Assembly (NCBI RefSeq): GCF_900109525.1
Contig: NZ_FOAN01000003.1
Location: 186,001 to 250,000, forward strand
Length of the DNA: 64,000 bases
Source of the DNA: Allobosea lupini
GTDB lineage: Bacteria; Pseudomonadota; Alphaproteobacteria; Rhizobiales; Beijerinckiaceae
Direction: 5' to 3'
Below are positions 26,651-37,800 of this stretch, piece by piece (position 1 is the first letter of the stretch; each line of letters starts with the position of its first letter). Below the pieces are notes generated by a model, which saw nothing but the letters and a program-made list of their open reading frames with translations, did no database searches and had not been told where the DNA came from. The position numbers and the translations under genes were made by a program.

Positions 26651-27964
26651 TCACATATCCACGAACAGCGTCGCCGGCGTCTCCAGCAGCTCTTTCAGCC
26701 GCTGCACGAAGACCGCCGCGTCCCAGCCGTCGATGACGCGGTGGTCGAAGCTGGAGGAGAGGTTCATCATCTTGCGCGGCACGAAGGTCGTGCCGTCCCA
26801 GACCGGGCGGACCACCATCTTGTTGACGCCGACAATCGCAACCTCGGGATGGTTGATCACCGGGGTCGTGGCGATGCCGCCGAGCGCGCCGAGCGAGGTG
26901 ATGGTGATGGTCGAGCCGGTGAGCTCGTCGCGGGTCGCCGAGCCGTCGCGGGCCCGTTCCGCCAGGCGCGAGAGCTCGATGGCGCAGCCCCAGAGATCGC
27001 GCGCTTCGGCATGCTTCACCACCGGGACCATCAGGCCGGACGGCGCCTGCGTGGCGATACCGATATCGATGCCGGCATGCTGGTGGACGACGCCGGCCTC
27101 GTCGTCATAGATCGCGTTGAGATTGGGCTGCTCGCCGAGCGCCTTGACCATCGCCCGCATCAGGAAGGGCAATATCGTCAGCTTCGGCCGCTCGGCCGTC
27201 GGCTTCTTGTTAAGCGCGGCGCGCAGGTCTTCGAGCGCGGAGACATCGACTTCTTCGACGATCGTGATGTGCGGGATGCGCGACTTCGACAGCGCCATCT
27301 TCTCGGCGATGCGGCGGCGCAGGCCGACGATCTTGACGTCGGTGATCCCTGTCCTGGCGACGAGCCCGCCTTTGGCCGGAGCCTCGGGGCCGCGCAGGAT
27401 GAAGGCGTCGATGTCCTCATGGGTGACGCGGCCGGCCGGGCCGGAGCCCTGGACCTGGCGCAGGTCGATGCCCGCTTCGCGCGCCTTCAGCCTGACGGCC
27501 GGCGAAGCCAGCGGCTTCTCGCCGACCGGGCGGCGCGGCGCCGGCGTGGTGATGGCGGGGGCAGGGCGGGCCGGAGCCGCGGGCTTCGGCGTCGGCAACT
27601 GCTTGGGAGCGGGCTCCGCAGCCGCGACCGGTGCGGCCGGAGGAGGCGCAGCAGCAGGCTTTTCCTTCGGCGGCTCGGCAGGCGCCTCAGCCTCGGCCGG
27701 CGCCTCGCTCGCGGCGCCATCACCCGAAACCTTCAGCTTGACCAGCGCCGAGCCGATCGCGACGGTGTCGCCGATCTCGGCGCCGACCCAGGTGACCTCG
27801 CCCTCGACGGGGGAGGGGATCTCGACGGTCGCCTTGTCGGTCATCACCGCGGCGATGAGATCGTCCTCGCGGACGATGTCGCCGACCTTGACGTGCCACT
27901 CGACCAGCTCCGCCTCGGCGATGCCCTCGCCGACATCGGGCAGCTTGATGATGCGCTCGGCCAT
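26651..27964 (-). CDS. bkdB: Branched-chain keto-acid dehydrogenase E2 (dihydrolipoyl acyltransferase)
   Basis: The 437-residue core protein carries one lipoyl domain (Lys44 in [10 protein letters not shown]), an Ala/Pro-rich linker (about 85-145), an E1/E3-binding domain ([15 protein letters not shown]) and a catalytic acyltransferase domain with the active-site [11 protein letters not shown]. One lipoyl domain is typical of branched-chain E2. The start at 27964 overlaps the E1-beta stop by one base. The E2 assembles the complex that oxidises the 2-keto acids of Val, Leu and Ile. Confidence 0.95.
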   Translation of the reverse strand: MAERIIKLPDVGEGIAEAELVEWHVKVGDIVREDDLIAAVMTDKATVEIPSPVEGEVTWVGAEIGDTVAIGSALVKLKVSGDGAASEAPAEAEAPAEPPKEKPAAAPPPAAPVAAAEPAPKQLPTPKPAAPARPAPAITTPAPRRPVGEKPLASPAVRLKAREAGIDLRQVQGSGPAGRVTHEDIDAFILRGPEAPAKGGLVARTGITDVKIVGLRRRIAEKMALSKSRIPHITIVEEVDVSALEDLRAALNKKPTAERPKLTILPFLMRAMVKALGEQPNLNAIYDDEAGVVHQHAGIDIGIATQAPSGLMVPVVKHAEARDLWGCAIELSRLAERARDGSATRDELTGSTITITSLGALGGIATTPVINHPEVAIVGVNKMVVRPVWDGTTFVPRKMMNLSSSFDHRVIDGWDAAVFVQRLKELLETPATLFVDM

Positions 27965-28980
27965 CAGCGTGCCTCCATGATGTCGCGCAGCGCCCGACCA
28001 AGACGGGCGGGGCCGGGGAAGTAGTCCCATTCCTGGGCGTGCGGGTAAGGCGTATCCCAGCCGGTGACGCGCATGATCGGCGCCTCCAGATGGTAGAAGC
28101 AGTGCTGCTGGACGAGCGCGGCCAGCTCCGCACCGAAGCCTGACGTCAGCGTCGCCTCGTGCAGCACGATGCAGCGGCCGGTCTTGCTGACCGAAGCCAC
28201 GATCGCGTCGAGGTCGAGCGGCAGCAGGGTGCGCAGGTCGATGATCTCCGCGTCGATGCCCGTTTCCTCGACTGCGGCCTGCGCGACATGGACCATCGTG
28301 CCGTAGGTGACGATGGTGACGGCCGAGCCTTCGCGGCGGATCGCCGCCTTGCCGAGCGGAATGGTGTAGTGACCCTCTTCGACCTCGCCGAGCTCGTGCT
28401 TCGACCAGGGCGTGACCGGGCGGTCGTGATGGCCGTCGAACGGGCCGTTATAGAGCCGCTTCGGCTCGAGGAAGATCACCGGATCGGGGTCCTCGATCGC
28501 CGAGATCAGCAGGCCTTTGGCGTCGCGCGGATTGGACGGCACCACCGTCTTCAGGCCGGAGACGTGGGTGAACAGCGCTTCGGGGCTCTGGCTGTGGGTC
28601 TGGCCGCCGAAGATGCCGCCGCCGGTCGGCATCCGGATCACCATCGGGCAGGTGAAGTCGCCGGCCGAGCGATAGCGCAGGCGCGCGGCCTCGGAGACGA
28701 TCTGGTCATAGGCCGGGTACATGTAGTCGGCGAACTGGATCTCGACGCAGGGGCGCAGGCCATAGGCCGCCATGCCGATCGCGGTGCCGACGATGCCGAG
28801 CTCGCTGATCGGCGCGTCGAAGCAGCGGTTGACGCCGTATTTCTGCTGGAGGCCGTGGGTGCAGCGGAAGACGCCGCCGAAATAGCCGACATCCTCGCCA
28901 TAGACGACGACATTGTCGTCGCGGCCCATGGAGACGTCGAGGGCCGAGCGGATCGCCTCGATCATGGTCATGCGGGCCAA
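27964..28980 (-). CDS. bkdA2: Branched-chain keto-acid dehydrogenase E1 beta subunit
   Basis: The 338-residue subunit shows [22 protein letters not shown]-like [38 protein letters not shown] and LRTLLPLD, the standard E1-beta segments. The start is the point of interest. A TTG at 28980 lies seven bases after a GGAG site inside the end of the E1-alpha gene. The first ATG at 28971 sits too far from it. I therefore call TTG and the N-terminus MARMTMIEA, which is common in this family. It forms the thiamine-dependent decarboxylase with the E1-alpha product. Confidence 0.92.
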   Translation of the reverse strand: MARMTMIEAIRSALDVSMGRDDNVVVYGEDVGYFGGVFRCTHGLQQKYGVNRCFDAPISELGIVGTAIGMAAYGLRPCVEIQFADYMYPAYDQIVSEAARLRYRSAGDFTCPMVIRMPTGGGIFGGQTHSQSPEALFTHVSGLKTVVPSNPRDAKGLLISAIEDPDPVIFLEPKRLYNGPFDGHHDRPVTPWSKHELGEVEEGHYTIPLGKAAIRREGSAVTIVTYGTMVHVAQAAVEETGIDAEIIDLRTLLPLDLDAIVASVSKTGRCIVLHEATLTSGFGAELAALVQQHCFYHLEAPIMRVTGWDTPYPHAQEWDYFPGPARLGRALRDIMEAR

Positions 28981-28982
28981 GG

Positions 28983-30308
<1,326 letters not shown>

Positions 30309-30331
30309 TTATTCGGGCATGTTAGGGCTAT

Positions 30332-30345
30332 GAAATGCCTATTTC
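30332..30345. promoter_or_regulatory. Inverted repeat, candidate Lrp-type operator for bkd operon
   Basis: A perfect inverted repeat, GAAAT (30332-30336) and ATTTC (30341-30345) around GCCT, lies in the AT-rich half of the divergent region between the E1-alpha and Lrp-type genes. Lrp-family proteins, including the BkdR activator of Pseudomonas, bind AT-rich symmetric sites upstream of bkd. The assignment rests on position and symmetry. Confidence 0.5.
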
Positions 30346-30423
30346 TTACCAAAATGGCCTTGCGATTTGCTCCTGCTCGGACGATCTTTCTGTCATCTCG
30401 ATCTTTGGCGGAAAATTCACTCT

Positions 30424-30924
30424 ATGGCGATCAAGGCAAGGCGTGGCGAGGAGCTCGACCAGATCGACCGGCGCATCCTCTCGGCCCTGAACGAGGACGG
30501 CCGACTGACGATCAATGCGCTGGCCGAGAAGGTCGGCCTCTCACCCTCGCCGTGCTGGACGCGGGTGAAGCGGCTGGAGGAGAGCGGCGCGATCGAGAAA
30601 TATGTCGCGGTGCTGAACCATCGCGCGCTCGGGCTCGACAATGTCGTCTTCATCGAGATCACGCTCGATAAGCATGACGACAAGCTGCTCGACCGCTTCG
30701 GCGAGGCGCTGGCGCGCATTCCCGAGGTGGTCGAGGCGCATCTCGTCACCGGCGACTACGACTATCTGGTCAAGGCCGTGGTCAGCGGCACCGAGCACTA
30801 TGAGCGCTTCCTGCGCGAGAAGATCTACCGCCTGCCCGGCATGCGGCAGTCGCGCACGACCTTCGGCCTGCGCGCGCTGAAGCGGGCGATCTCGGTCGAC
30901 CCGCTGCAGATCGCGCCGGTTTGA
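30424..30924 (+). CDS. bkdR: Lrp/AsnC family regulator, probable BkdR
   Basis: The 166-residue protein has an N-terminal helix-turn-helix (LDQIDRRILSALNEDGRLTINALAEKVG divided into its usual helices) and a C-terminal RAM ligand-binding domain (LVTGDYDYLVKAVV, the typical G-D-x-D/Y turn). It lies divergently next to the E1-alpha gene, the arrangement seen for bkdR in Pseudomonas, where the protein activates bkd in response to branched-chain amino acids. The ATG at 30424 has no strong ribosome binding site, but the HTH begins soon after it. Confidence 0.88.
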   Translation: MAIKARRGEELDQIDRRILSALNEDGRLTINALAEKVGLSPSPCWTRVKRLEESGAIEKYVAVLNHRALGLDNVVFIEITLDKHDDKLLDRFGEALARIPEVVEAHLVTGDYDYLVKAVVSGTEHYERFLREKIYRLPGMRQSRTTFGLRALKRAISVDPLQIAPV

Positions 30925-30930
30925 CCTGTT

Positions 30931-32544
30931 CTACGCCGGCACCGAGATCGCCATGCCGTCGCGCTGCGGGTCGGCGCCGCCGGTCGCGAGCCCGTCCTCG
31001 ATCTTGACGCCATGCAGCGCGGCGAAGGGATAGCTCTGGGCCGAGCGCTTGACGTCGTAACCGTCGGCCTTGAGCTGCGCCTCGACGCTGCGGCGGATGC
31101 GGTTACTGATGTCGATCGAGTTGGAGACGCCCATCACGCGCGGCGCCGCCACGGCCTCCAGCATCGACATCTCGAAATCGATGACGTTCATGATGCCTTG
31201 TGCCATCGCCGGGGCGATATAGCTGCCGCCGGGCGCGCCCATGACGATGAAGGGCTTGTCGCCCTTGAAGACGATGGTCGGCGCGGCCGACGAGGAGCGG
31301 CGCTTGCCGGGCGCGATCGAGCCGGCGCGGCCGGGGCGCGGATCGAAGCGGCTCATCGTGCCGTTGTAGATGAAGCCGAGCCCCTCGGTGATTGCGCCCG
31401 ACGGGCTGCCGAGCGTATGGGTCAGCGCGACCGCGTTGCCGTGGCGGTCGACCACGGTGACATGGGTGGTCTCGCGCGAGGACGAGCGCTCCAGCCGCTT
31501 GACGTCGGCGCGCTCGCCGCGGCGGATGCTCTCGGCTTGGCTTGCCGCATGCTCCTTCGAGATCAAATGCGCGACGGGCACGTCGACATAGGCGGGGTCG
31601 CCCATGAACTGGTCCTTGTCGATGGTCATGCGCTTCATCGCCTCGGCGAGCAGGCGGACATGCTCGGCGCTGCCATGGGGCAGCGAGCCGATGTCGAAGA
31701 CCTCCAGCATGTGGAGGATCTGCAGCATCGACATGCCGCTCGCCGGCGGCGGCGAGGTCGAGATGCGATGGCCGCGATAGGAGCCCCAGATCGGCTCGGC
31801 GACCGAAAGCTCGTAGCGGGCGAGGTCCTCGCGTGAGATCAGCCCGCCATGCGTTGCGAAGTCGGCGGCGATCTCCTGCGCGAGCTCGCCATGATAGAAC
31901 AGGTCCGCGCCGCCCCTGGCGAGCCGCTCCAGCGTGTTGGCCATGTCGGCGTTGACGATGATGTCGCCTGGGCGCTTCGCGCTGCCATCGGGGCGGAAAT
32001 AGAGCTTTTTGCCGGTCTCGCTGTAGCGCAGTTTGTCAGCCGTATTGACCTGGCCGGAGCCGCTCTGGTCCTGGGTCCAGAACCAGTGCATGTGCGGGCG
32101 CACCAGCACGCCCTCGCGCGCCTGCCGGATCGCCGGCGCCATGACATCGGCCCAGTCCATCGTGCCGAAGCGCGACAGCACATAGTCATAGCCCTTGACG
32201 CTGCCGGGCGTGCAGACGGCAAGATGGCCGAATTCGTTGATCCCGCCCTCGAGCAGGAAGGCGAAGCCGTCGCGTGACTGGCCGCGCAGCTTGTCCTGCC
32301 ACATGTCCGGCTTCGCCGAATAGGAGGCGCGGGCATAGAACTCGACGATCTCGTGCACGCCCCTGCCGGGCATGTAGAGCTGCATCGAGCCGAAGCCGCC
32401 GATGCCGGACATCAGCGGATCGACCACCCCCTGCATGAATGCGCAGGCGATCGCCGCGTCGATCGCATTGCCGCCACGCTCCAGCACGGCGGCGCCGGCT
32501 TCGACCGCTTCCGGCTGCGGGGCGACGATCATTCCGTTCTTCAT
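30931..32544 (-). CDS. Gamma-glutamyltransferase family Ntn hydrolase (second of three)
   Basis: The 537-residue GGT homologue has its nucleophile at Thr359 in ETTHVTVVD, with the usual GGNAIDAAIA at the N-terminus and YNGTMSRFDPRPG downstream. The oxyanion loop appears as GAPGGSY. It lacks a signal peptide and therefore probably acts in the cytoplasm. It is the last gene of the leftward operon that encodes a complete peptide-type importer, so a gamma-glutamyl or similar amide brought in by that importer is the likely substrate. It converges on the Lrp-type gene with a six-base gap. Confidence 0.9.
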   Translation of the reverse strand: MKNGMIVAPQPEAVEAGAAVLERGGNAIDAAIACAFMQGVVDPLMSGIGGFGSMQLYMPGRGVHEIVEFYARASYSAKPDMWQDKLRGQSRDGFAFLLEGGINEFGHLAVCTPGSVKGYDYVLSRFGTMDWADVMAPAIRQAREGVLVRPHMHWFWTQDQSGSGQVNTADKLRYSETGKKLYFRPDGSAKRPGDIIVNADMANTLERLARGGADLFYHGELAQEIAADFATHGGLISREDLARYELSVAEPIWGSYRGHRISTSPPPASGMSMLQILHMLEVFDIGSLPHGSAEHVRLLAEAMKRMTIDKDQFMGDPAYVDVPVAHLISKEHAASQAESIRRGERADVKRLERSSSRETTHVTVVDRHGNAVALTHTLGSPSGAITEGLGFIYNGTMSRFDPRPGRAGSIAPGKRRSSSAAPTIVFKGDKPFIVMGAPGGSYIAPAMAQGIMNVIDFEMSMLEAVAAPRVMGVSNSIDISNRIRRSVEAQLKADGYDVKRSAQSYPFAALHGVKIEDGLATGGADPQRDGMAISVPA

Positions 32545-32588
32545 GGCGAGGGCCTTTCATTGGCGCGGCGTGGCCGGAAGGCTTCCCG

Positions 32589-32737
32589 TCTCCCCTTGCG
32601 GGAGAAGGTGCCGGCAGGCGAATGAGGGGTCGCGCTGCGCTGAATCACTGGCGACGAGCAACGGGGCAAAGAGGGCAGGTCGCGCGACCCCTCATCCGTC
32701 TCGGCTTCGCAGAGCCACCTTCTCCCGCAAGGGGAGA
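32589..32737. repeat. Nested long inverted repeat element
   Basis: A 22-base sequence starting TCTCCCCTTGCGGG (32589-32610) recurs as a perfect reverse complement at 32716-32737. A second nested pair, ATGAGGGGTCGCG (32622-32634) and CGCGACCCCTCAT (32683-32695), lies inside. No ORF of note occupies the interior. The element fills most of the 213-base gap between the GGT and the fused ATPase gene within one operon, so its transcript would fold into a long hairpin. Confidence 0.8.
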
Positions 32738-32757
32738 AGGGGAGGCCGCGCTCTTCA

Positions 32758-34404
32758 TCACGCCGGCTCGCTCAATCTCCAGAACAGCCTGACGCCGCCA
32801 TCCTCGGTACTCTCCAGCCCGGGCACGGCCGAGAGCAGCTTGCGGGTGTAGTCGTGCTGCGGCGCGTCGAAGATCTGGTCGCGCGTGCCTTCCTCGACGA
32901 TGCGGCCGTCCTGCATGACGACGACGCGGTCGGAGACCTGCTCGACCACGCCGAGATCATGGCTGATGAACAGGCAGGAGAAGCCGTGCTTCTTCTGCAG
33001 CTGCGCGAAGAGCTCCAGCACCTGCGCCCTGACGGTGACGTCGAGAGCAGAGACCGGCTCGTCGGCGATGACGAAGCTCGGCCGCCGGATGATGGCGCGG
33101 GCGATGGCGACGCGCTGGCGCTGGCCGCCGGAGAGTTCGTGCGGATAGCGCTCGGCAAAGCCGTCGCCGAGGCCGACCTCGCCCAGAACTTCGGCGAGCC
33201 GCGCCTTCTTCTCGGCAGAACCCATGCCCTTGACCAGCCGCAGCGGCTCGCCGACGAGCTCGCCGATGGTCATGCGCGGGTCGAGCGAGGAATAGGGATC
33301 CTGGAAGACCATCTGGCAGTTCAGCCGATAGTCCCAATAGGCCGTCTCGCTCTTGTCGATCGGCTTGCCGTTGAACAGGATCGCGCCCTCGCTCGGCTTG
33401 ATCAGCCCGGCAATGGCATGGCCGAGCGTCGTCTTGCCCGAGCCGGAGCCGCCGACGACCGAGACGACCTCGCCAGGCTTCACCGAGAGGCTGATGCCGT
33501 GCAGGGCGCGCTTGGGCTGCTCTTTCCGGAAGAAGCCCTGGCGGCCGCCATAATCGACGACGAGACCGTCGACCGAAACCAGCGGCGTCGCTGCTTCCGG
33601 CAGGTCACGTGCCGGCTCGCGATGCGGCATCGCAGCGAGGAGCTTGCGGGTATAGGGGTGCTGCGGCCGGGCGAGGATGTCTTCGCTCTCTCCCTGCTCG
33701 ACGGCGTCGCCCTGGCACATCACGACGATGCGGCTGCAATAGCGCGCGACCATGCCGAGATCATGCGAGATCAGCAGCACGGCGGTGCTGTTCTCCTTGG
33801 TCAGGTCGACCATCAGCTCCATCACGTCGCGCTGGACGACGGCGTCGAGCGCGGTGGTCGGCTCGTCGGCGAGGAGCAGGGCCGGTTTCAGCAGCATCAC
33901 CGAGGCCAGCATGATGCGCTGGCGCATTCCGCCGGAATACTGGTGCGGATAGGCGTTGAACGCGCCGTCGGGATCGCGGATGCCGACACGCCGGAGCATG
34001 TCGAGGATGAGTTCGCGCCGGCCGTTTGCGTCGAGCTTGCGATGCAGCGCCAGGCCCTCCTCCAGCTGGCGCCCGATCAGCATTGAGGGGTTGAGCGAGG
34101 TCATCGGCTCCTGGAAGACCATGCCGACCTTGGCGCCGCGGATCGCCCGCAGGCGCTTTGGCGCCATGGTCGTGACCTCCTCGCCGTCGAAGCAGATCGA
34201 ACCGGAGATCGGGCGCACCGCCGGCGGGATGAAGCCCATCACGGCGCGGGCGGCGAGCGTCTTGCCCGATCCGGATTCGCCGACGATGCCGACGATCTCG
34301 CCGGGCGAGACCGAGAAGCTGACATTGTTGACGACGGTGCGGCCGGATGAACCGATCCGCAGCGTCAGGCCGTCGACCTCTAGCAGGGGCTTTGTCGAGG
34401 TCAT
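32758..34404 (-). CDS. Fused peptide-type ABC transporter ATPase (DppD-DppF tandem)
   Basis: The 548-residue protein joins two ABC ATPase domains in one chain. The first half has Walker A GESGSGKT, signature SGGMRQR and Walker [13 protein letters not shown]. The second has Walker A GGSGSGKT, signature LSGGQRQR and FVIADEPVSALDV. In most Dpp/Opp systems these are separate proteins; fused forms (GsiA/YejF type) are also known. Its start overlaps the permease stop by four bases. It drives the 34401 and 35216 permeases with the 36195 binding protein. Confidence 0.95.
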   Translation of the reverse strand: MTSTKPLLEVDGLTLRIGSSGRTVVNNVSFSVSPGEIVGIVGESGSGKTLAARAVMGFIPPAVRPISGSICFDGEEVTTMAPKRLRAIRGAKVGMVFQEPMTSLNPSMLIGRQLEEGLALHRKLDANGRRELILDMLRRVGIRDPDGAFNAYPHQYSGGMRQRIMLASVMLLKPALLLADEPTTALDAVVQRDVMELMVDLTKENSTAVLLISHDLGMVARYCSRIVVMCQGDAVEQGESEDILARPQHPYTRKLLAAMPHREPARDLPEAATPLVSVDGLVVDYGGRQGFFRKEQPKRALHGISLSVKPGEVVSVVGGSGSGKTTLGHAIAGLIKPSEGAILFNGKPIDKSETAYWDYRLNCQMVFQDPYSSLDPRMTIGELVGEPLRLVKGMGSAEKKARLAEVLGEVGLGDGFAERYPHELSGGQRQRVAIARAIIRRPSFVIADEPVSALDVTVRAQVLELFAQLQKKHGFSCLFISHDLGVVEQVSDRVVVMQDGRIVEEGTRDQIFDAPQHDYTRKLLSAVPGLESTEDGGVRLFWRLSEPA

Positions 34405-35219
34405 CGCGCACCCCTCATCCGCGGGTCGAGCTTGTCGCGCAGGGCGTCGCCGAGCAGGTTGATGCCGAGCAGGGTCAGCGAGATGCAGAGGCCCGGGAAG
34501 ATGCCGAGCCAGACCGCCTGGCCGATATAGGGCCGCGAGCCCGCGAGCATATTGCCCCAGGTCGGGGCCGGCGGCGGCACGCCGAGGCCGAGGAAGGAGA
34601 GCGAGCTCTCCGCCAGCAGCACCCAGCCGAACATCGAGGTCGCCAGCACGGTCAGCGGCGCGATGCAGTTGGGCAGGATGTGGCGGGCCATGGTGAAGGC
34701 CTCCGAATTGCCCATCACCCGCGAGGCCGAGATGAATTCGCGCTCGCGCAGCGAGAGCACAGTGCCGCGGACGATGCGGGCGACGGAGGGCGCGTAGGCG
34801 ATGCCGAGCGCCAGGATGATGCCGTATTTGTTGGCGCCGACCACGGCGAGCAGGCCGAGCGCCAGCAGGATCCCCGGGAAGGCGAGCAGCGCGTCGTTGA
34901 AGGCCATGATGGTACGGTCGACCCAGCCGCGGACATAGCCGGAGAACAGGCCGATCATCGTGCCGAGCGAGACGGCGAGTGCGACCGTCAGCAGGCTGAT
35001 CCAGACCGAGGTCGCGGCGCCCGCCATCAATCGCGAGAGCACGTCGCGGCCGAACTCGTCGGTGCCGAGCCAGTGCATGGCGGAGGGCGCCGCGAGCTTG
35101 GCGCGGAAGGAGAGTCGCAAGGGATCGTACGGAGTCCAGAGCGCGCTGACCGCGGCGACGAGGCCGAGGAAGCCGATCAGCGTGCCGCCGACCAGGGCGT
35201 TGGGAGCAGGGAGCTTCAT
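34401..35219 (-). CDS. Peptide-type ABC transporter permease (DppC-like)
   Basis: The 272-residue permease has an N-terminal segment followed by the DppC-family HWLGTDEFGRDVLSRL, then five more hydrophobic segments. The ATPase-contact loop reads ISASRVMGNSEAFTMARHI. The ATG at 35219 overlaps the upstream permease stop (ATGA), so the longer upstream reading frame is rejected. Confidence 0.94.
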   Translation of the reverse strand: MKLPAPNALVGGTLIGFLGLVAAVSALWTPYDPLRLSFRAKLAAPSAMHWLGTDEFGRDVLSRLMAGAATSVWISLLTVALAVSLGTMIGLFSGYVRGWVDRTIMAFNDALLAFPGILLALGLLAVVGANKYGIILALGIAYAPSVARIVRGTVLSLREREFISASRVMGNSEAFTMARHILPNCIAPLTVLATSMFGWVLLAESSLSFLGLGVPPPAPTWGNMLAGSRPYIGQAVWLGIFPGLCISLTLLGINLLGDALRDKLDPRMRGAR

Positions 35220-36160
35220 TGCGCCGCCACCCTCGGGTCGAAGATCGGATAGCAGAGGTCGATCACCAGATTGACCAGCACATAGGTGAAGGCGACGAAG
35301 AGCATGCAGCCCTGGATCACTGGGTAGTCGCGGGCGAAAATCGAATCGACCAGCAGGCGGCCGAGACCGGGGATGGTGAAGACTGTCTCGACCACCGCGA
35401 TGCCCCCTAACAGATTGCCGAGCACGAGGCCGATCAGCGTCCAGGTCGGCCCGAAGGCGTTCTTGAAGGCGTGGTTCCAGAGCACGGCGCTCTCGGTCAG
35501 GCCCTTGGCGCGGGCATGGGTGATGTAGTCGAGCCGCAGTACCTCCAGCGTCGAGGCGCGCGCCATACGCAGGATCACGCCGATCTCGTGCAGGAACAGC
35601 GTCATGATCGGCATGATCAGATAGAGGATGCCGGCGATGGGGTTCTCGGCGATCGAGACGTAGCCGACCACCGGCAGCCATTCGAGCTTCAGGCCGAAGA
35701 ACAGCAGCAGCAAAAGGCCTAGCCAGAAGGTCGGGATCGATAAGAGCAGCGTCGCGACGGCGACGAGGCTGAAGTCGAGCGAGGTGTCCTGCTTCCAGGC
35801 GGCGAGCACGCCTGCGGGAACCGCGACGAGGCTGGCGAGCGCGACCGCAACGAGGACGATCTGGGCCGAGATCCAGAAGCGCTGCAGGATCAGCGGCAGC
35901 ACCGCCTGCTGCGAGTTGATCGACTGGCCGAGATCGCCCTTGAGCAGGTTCCCGAACCAGATGCCGAACTGCACCGGCAGGCTCTGGTCGAGGCCGAGCC
36001 GCGCCTGCAGGTCGGCGATCGAGGCGGGTGTCGCCAGATCCCCCAGCATCAGCGAGGCCGGATCGCCCGGGATCAGCCTGATCAGGGCGAAGACCGAGAC
36101 CGACACGATCAACAGTGTCGGCACGGACATGAGAATGCGCGTCAGCGCGAAGCGCAGCAT
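35216..36160 (-). CDS. Peptide-type ABC transporter permease (DppB-like)
   Basis: The 314-residue permease has the DppB-family N-terminus (RILMSVPTLLIVSVSVFALIR followed by PGDP) and the LGLDQSLPVQFGIW segment. The cytoplasmic loop LDYITHARAKGL contacts the ATPase. It starts 34 bases after the binding-protein gene and is translationally coupled to the DppC-like gene. Confidence 0.94.
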   Translation of the reverse strand: MLRFALTRILMSVPTLLIVSVSVFALIRLIPGDPASLMLGDLATPASIADLQARLGLDQSLPVQFGIWFGNLLKGDLGQSINSQQAVLPLILQRFWISAQIVLVAVALASLVAVPAGVLAAWKQDTSLDFSLVAVATLLLSIPTFWLGLLLLLFFGLKLEWLPVVGYVSIAENPIAGILYLIMPIMTLFLHEIGVILRMARASTLEVLRLDYITHARAKGLTESAVLWNHAFKNAFGPTWTLIGLVLGNLLGGIAVVETVFTIPGLGRLLVDSIFARDYPVIQGCMLFVAFTYVLVNLVIDLCYPIFDPRVAAQ

Positions 36161-36194
36161 CGGTTTCCTCCCGGATGCGCGGTGGCAGGTGGCG

Positions 36195-37739
36195 TCAGTT
36201 CGCCAGCGTCACTTCCCACATGCGCAGCTTCGACTGCCACGGCTTGAAGCCCTGGACGCGCTTGGCATGGGCGATGATGTCGAGGCCGTTGAAGGCGAAG
36301 ATCATCGGGACTTCGTCGATGACGCGCCTGTGCAGCTCGTCGACGAGCTTCTGCCGTTCGCCCCGGTCGGAGGTGACGTAGAGCTTGTCGATCAGCTTCT
36401 GCGCCTCCGGATTGTCCCAGGTCTTGCGCGGCTGCTTGTCCTTCGGCCCCGAGAACTGCTCGAAGGCGATGGCGGGATCGAAGCGGGCCGAGAAGGAGAA
36501 GGACTGCATCTGGTAGTTGCCCTTGTTGAAGCGGTCGAGCTGGGTCGCCCAGTCGAGCACTTCGATCTCGGCGTTGACGCCGACGGATTGCAGCATCTGC
36601 TGCGCCACCACAGCGGCCGGGAAGCTCGGCACGACCGGGCGCTTGTTGGCGAGGATGACGATCTTCTCGCCCTTGTAGCCGGCCTCCTTGAGCAGGGTCT
36701 TGGCGCGGGCCGCGTCGTAGACATGGCCCTTCTTCTCGACGTCGCCGAAATAGCTCGAGCCGGAATAGATCGGCGAGGTGTTGGGCTTGCCAAGGTCGTT
36801 GTAGAAGGAGGCGACGATCTCATCCATGTCGAGCGAGGCGGCGATCGCCTGGCGCAGCTTCTGGCTGCCCATCACGGCATCCTTCGTCTGGATCAGGAAG
36901 ACGTGCCTGACGGCATTGGGCTCGGCCGCGACCGAGAGCTTCGGGTTCTTCTTCAGCTCGGCCGCATCGCTCGGCAGGATCTCGGCCATGTCGAGCGCGC
37001 CGGAGATCAGGCCGGCCTTCACCGTGGCCGGATCCTTGACGATCAGGAACTTGACCTCCTTGAGCAGCGGCCGCTTGGAGCCGACATAGCCGTCGGCCTT
37101 GCCGCCGTCCTTCGGTGATTTGTAGCCGTCGAAGGCGGTCATGGTGAAGTACTCGCCGCGCTTCCATTCGCCGAACTTGTAGGGGCCGGTGCCGATCGGC
37201 TTGTCCCAGGACCCGTCGGCCTTGACCGAATCCTTGTGCAGGATCGCGGTCATCGCGCAGTCGGTGCGGGCGAGCGTGTCGAGGAAGAGCGCGTTCGGCT
37301 TGTCGATCTGCATGATGACGGTGCGGGCATCGGGCGCCGTCACCGACTCGACCTTGAGGCCGGAGCGGCCGTCGAATTCCGAGGTGCAGCGCCAGTCGGT
37401 CTTGGCGTCCATGTAGCGGTTCCAGCTCCACAGCACGTCGGCCGAGGTCAGCTCGGCGCCGTTATGGAACTTGACGCCCTGGCGCAGCGTGAAGGTGTAG
37501 GTCTTGCCGTCTGCGGAGACGTCGACCTTCTCGGCGAGCAATGGCGTCGCGACGCCGCCCTCATTGTAGCCGACGAGGCCCTCGACCAATTGCAGCGCGA
37601 AATCGTCGGTGTTGTCGTCGCGGTTGACGCCGGGATTGTTGCTGCGGATGTCGGCGGCGACCGCAACCGTGATGGACTGCGCCGCGGCGGGGCTGGCGAG
37701 CGCCAGCAAAGCGAAGGCGGAGGCGAACAGGCGGTTCAT
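36195..37739 (-). CDS. Family 5 (peptide-type) ABC substrate-binding protein
   Basis: The 514-residue periplasmic protein has a clear Sec signal peptide (MNRLFASAFALLALASPAAA, cleavage after Ala-Ala-Ala). The family core includes LRQGVKFHNGAELTSADVLW and KPIGTGPYKFGEWKRGEY. It is closely similar over its length to the protein at 39485, which shares NPGxNRDDNTD and the ARTDCAMTAILHKDS run. The two are paralogues on either side of a GntR gene and may bind related compounds. I place the start at 37739 rather than the longer ORF because the signal peptide begins there. Confidence 0.94.
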   Translation of the reverse strand: MNRLFASAFALLALASPAAAQSITVAVAADIRSNNPGVNRDDNTDDFALQLVEGLVGYNEGGVATPLLAEKVDVSADGKTYTFTLRQGVKFHNGAELTSADVLWSWNRYMDAKTDWRCTSEFDGRSGLKVESVTAPDARTVIMQIDKPNALFLDTLARTDCAMTAILHKDSVKADGSWDKPIGTGPYKFGEWKRGEYFTMTAFDGYKSPKDGGKADGYVGSKRPLLKEVKFLIVKDPATVKAGLISGALDMAEILPSDAAELKKNPKLSVAAEPNAVRHVFLIQTKDAVMGSQKLRQAIAASLDMDEIVASFYNDLGKPNTSPIYSGSSYFGDVEKKGHVYDAARAKTLLKEAGYKGEKIVILANKRPVVPSFPAAVVAQQMLQSVGVNAEIEVLDWATQLDRFNKGNYQMQSFSFSARFDPAIAFEQFSGPKDKQPRKTWDNPEAQKLIDKLYVTSDRGERQKLVDELHRRVIDEVPMIFAFNGLDIIAHAKRVQGFKPWQSKLRMWEVTLAN

Positions 37740-37800
37740 CGGCAATTCCCCTTTTTGTCTTGTTGTCTTGGTCTTGTCGTTGTGCGTGCGATCGCTGGTG

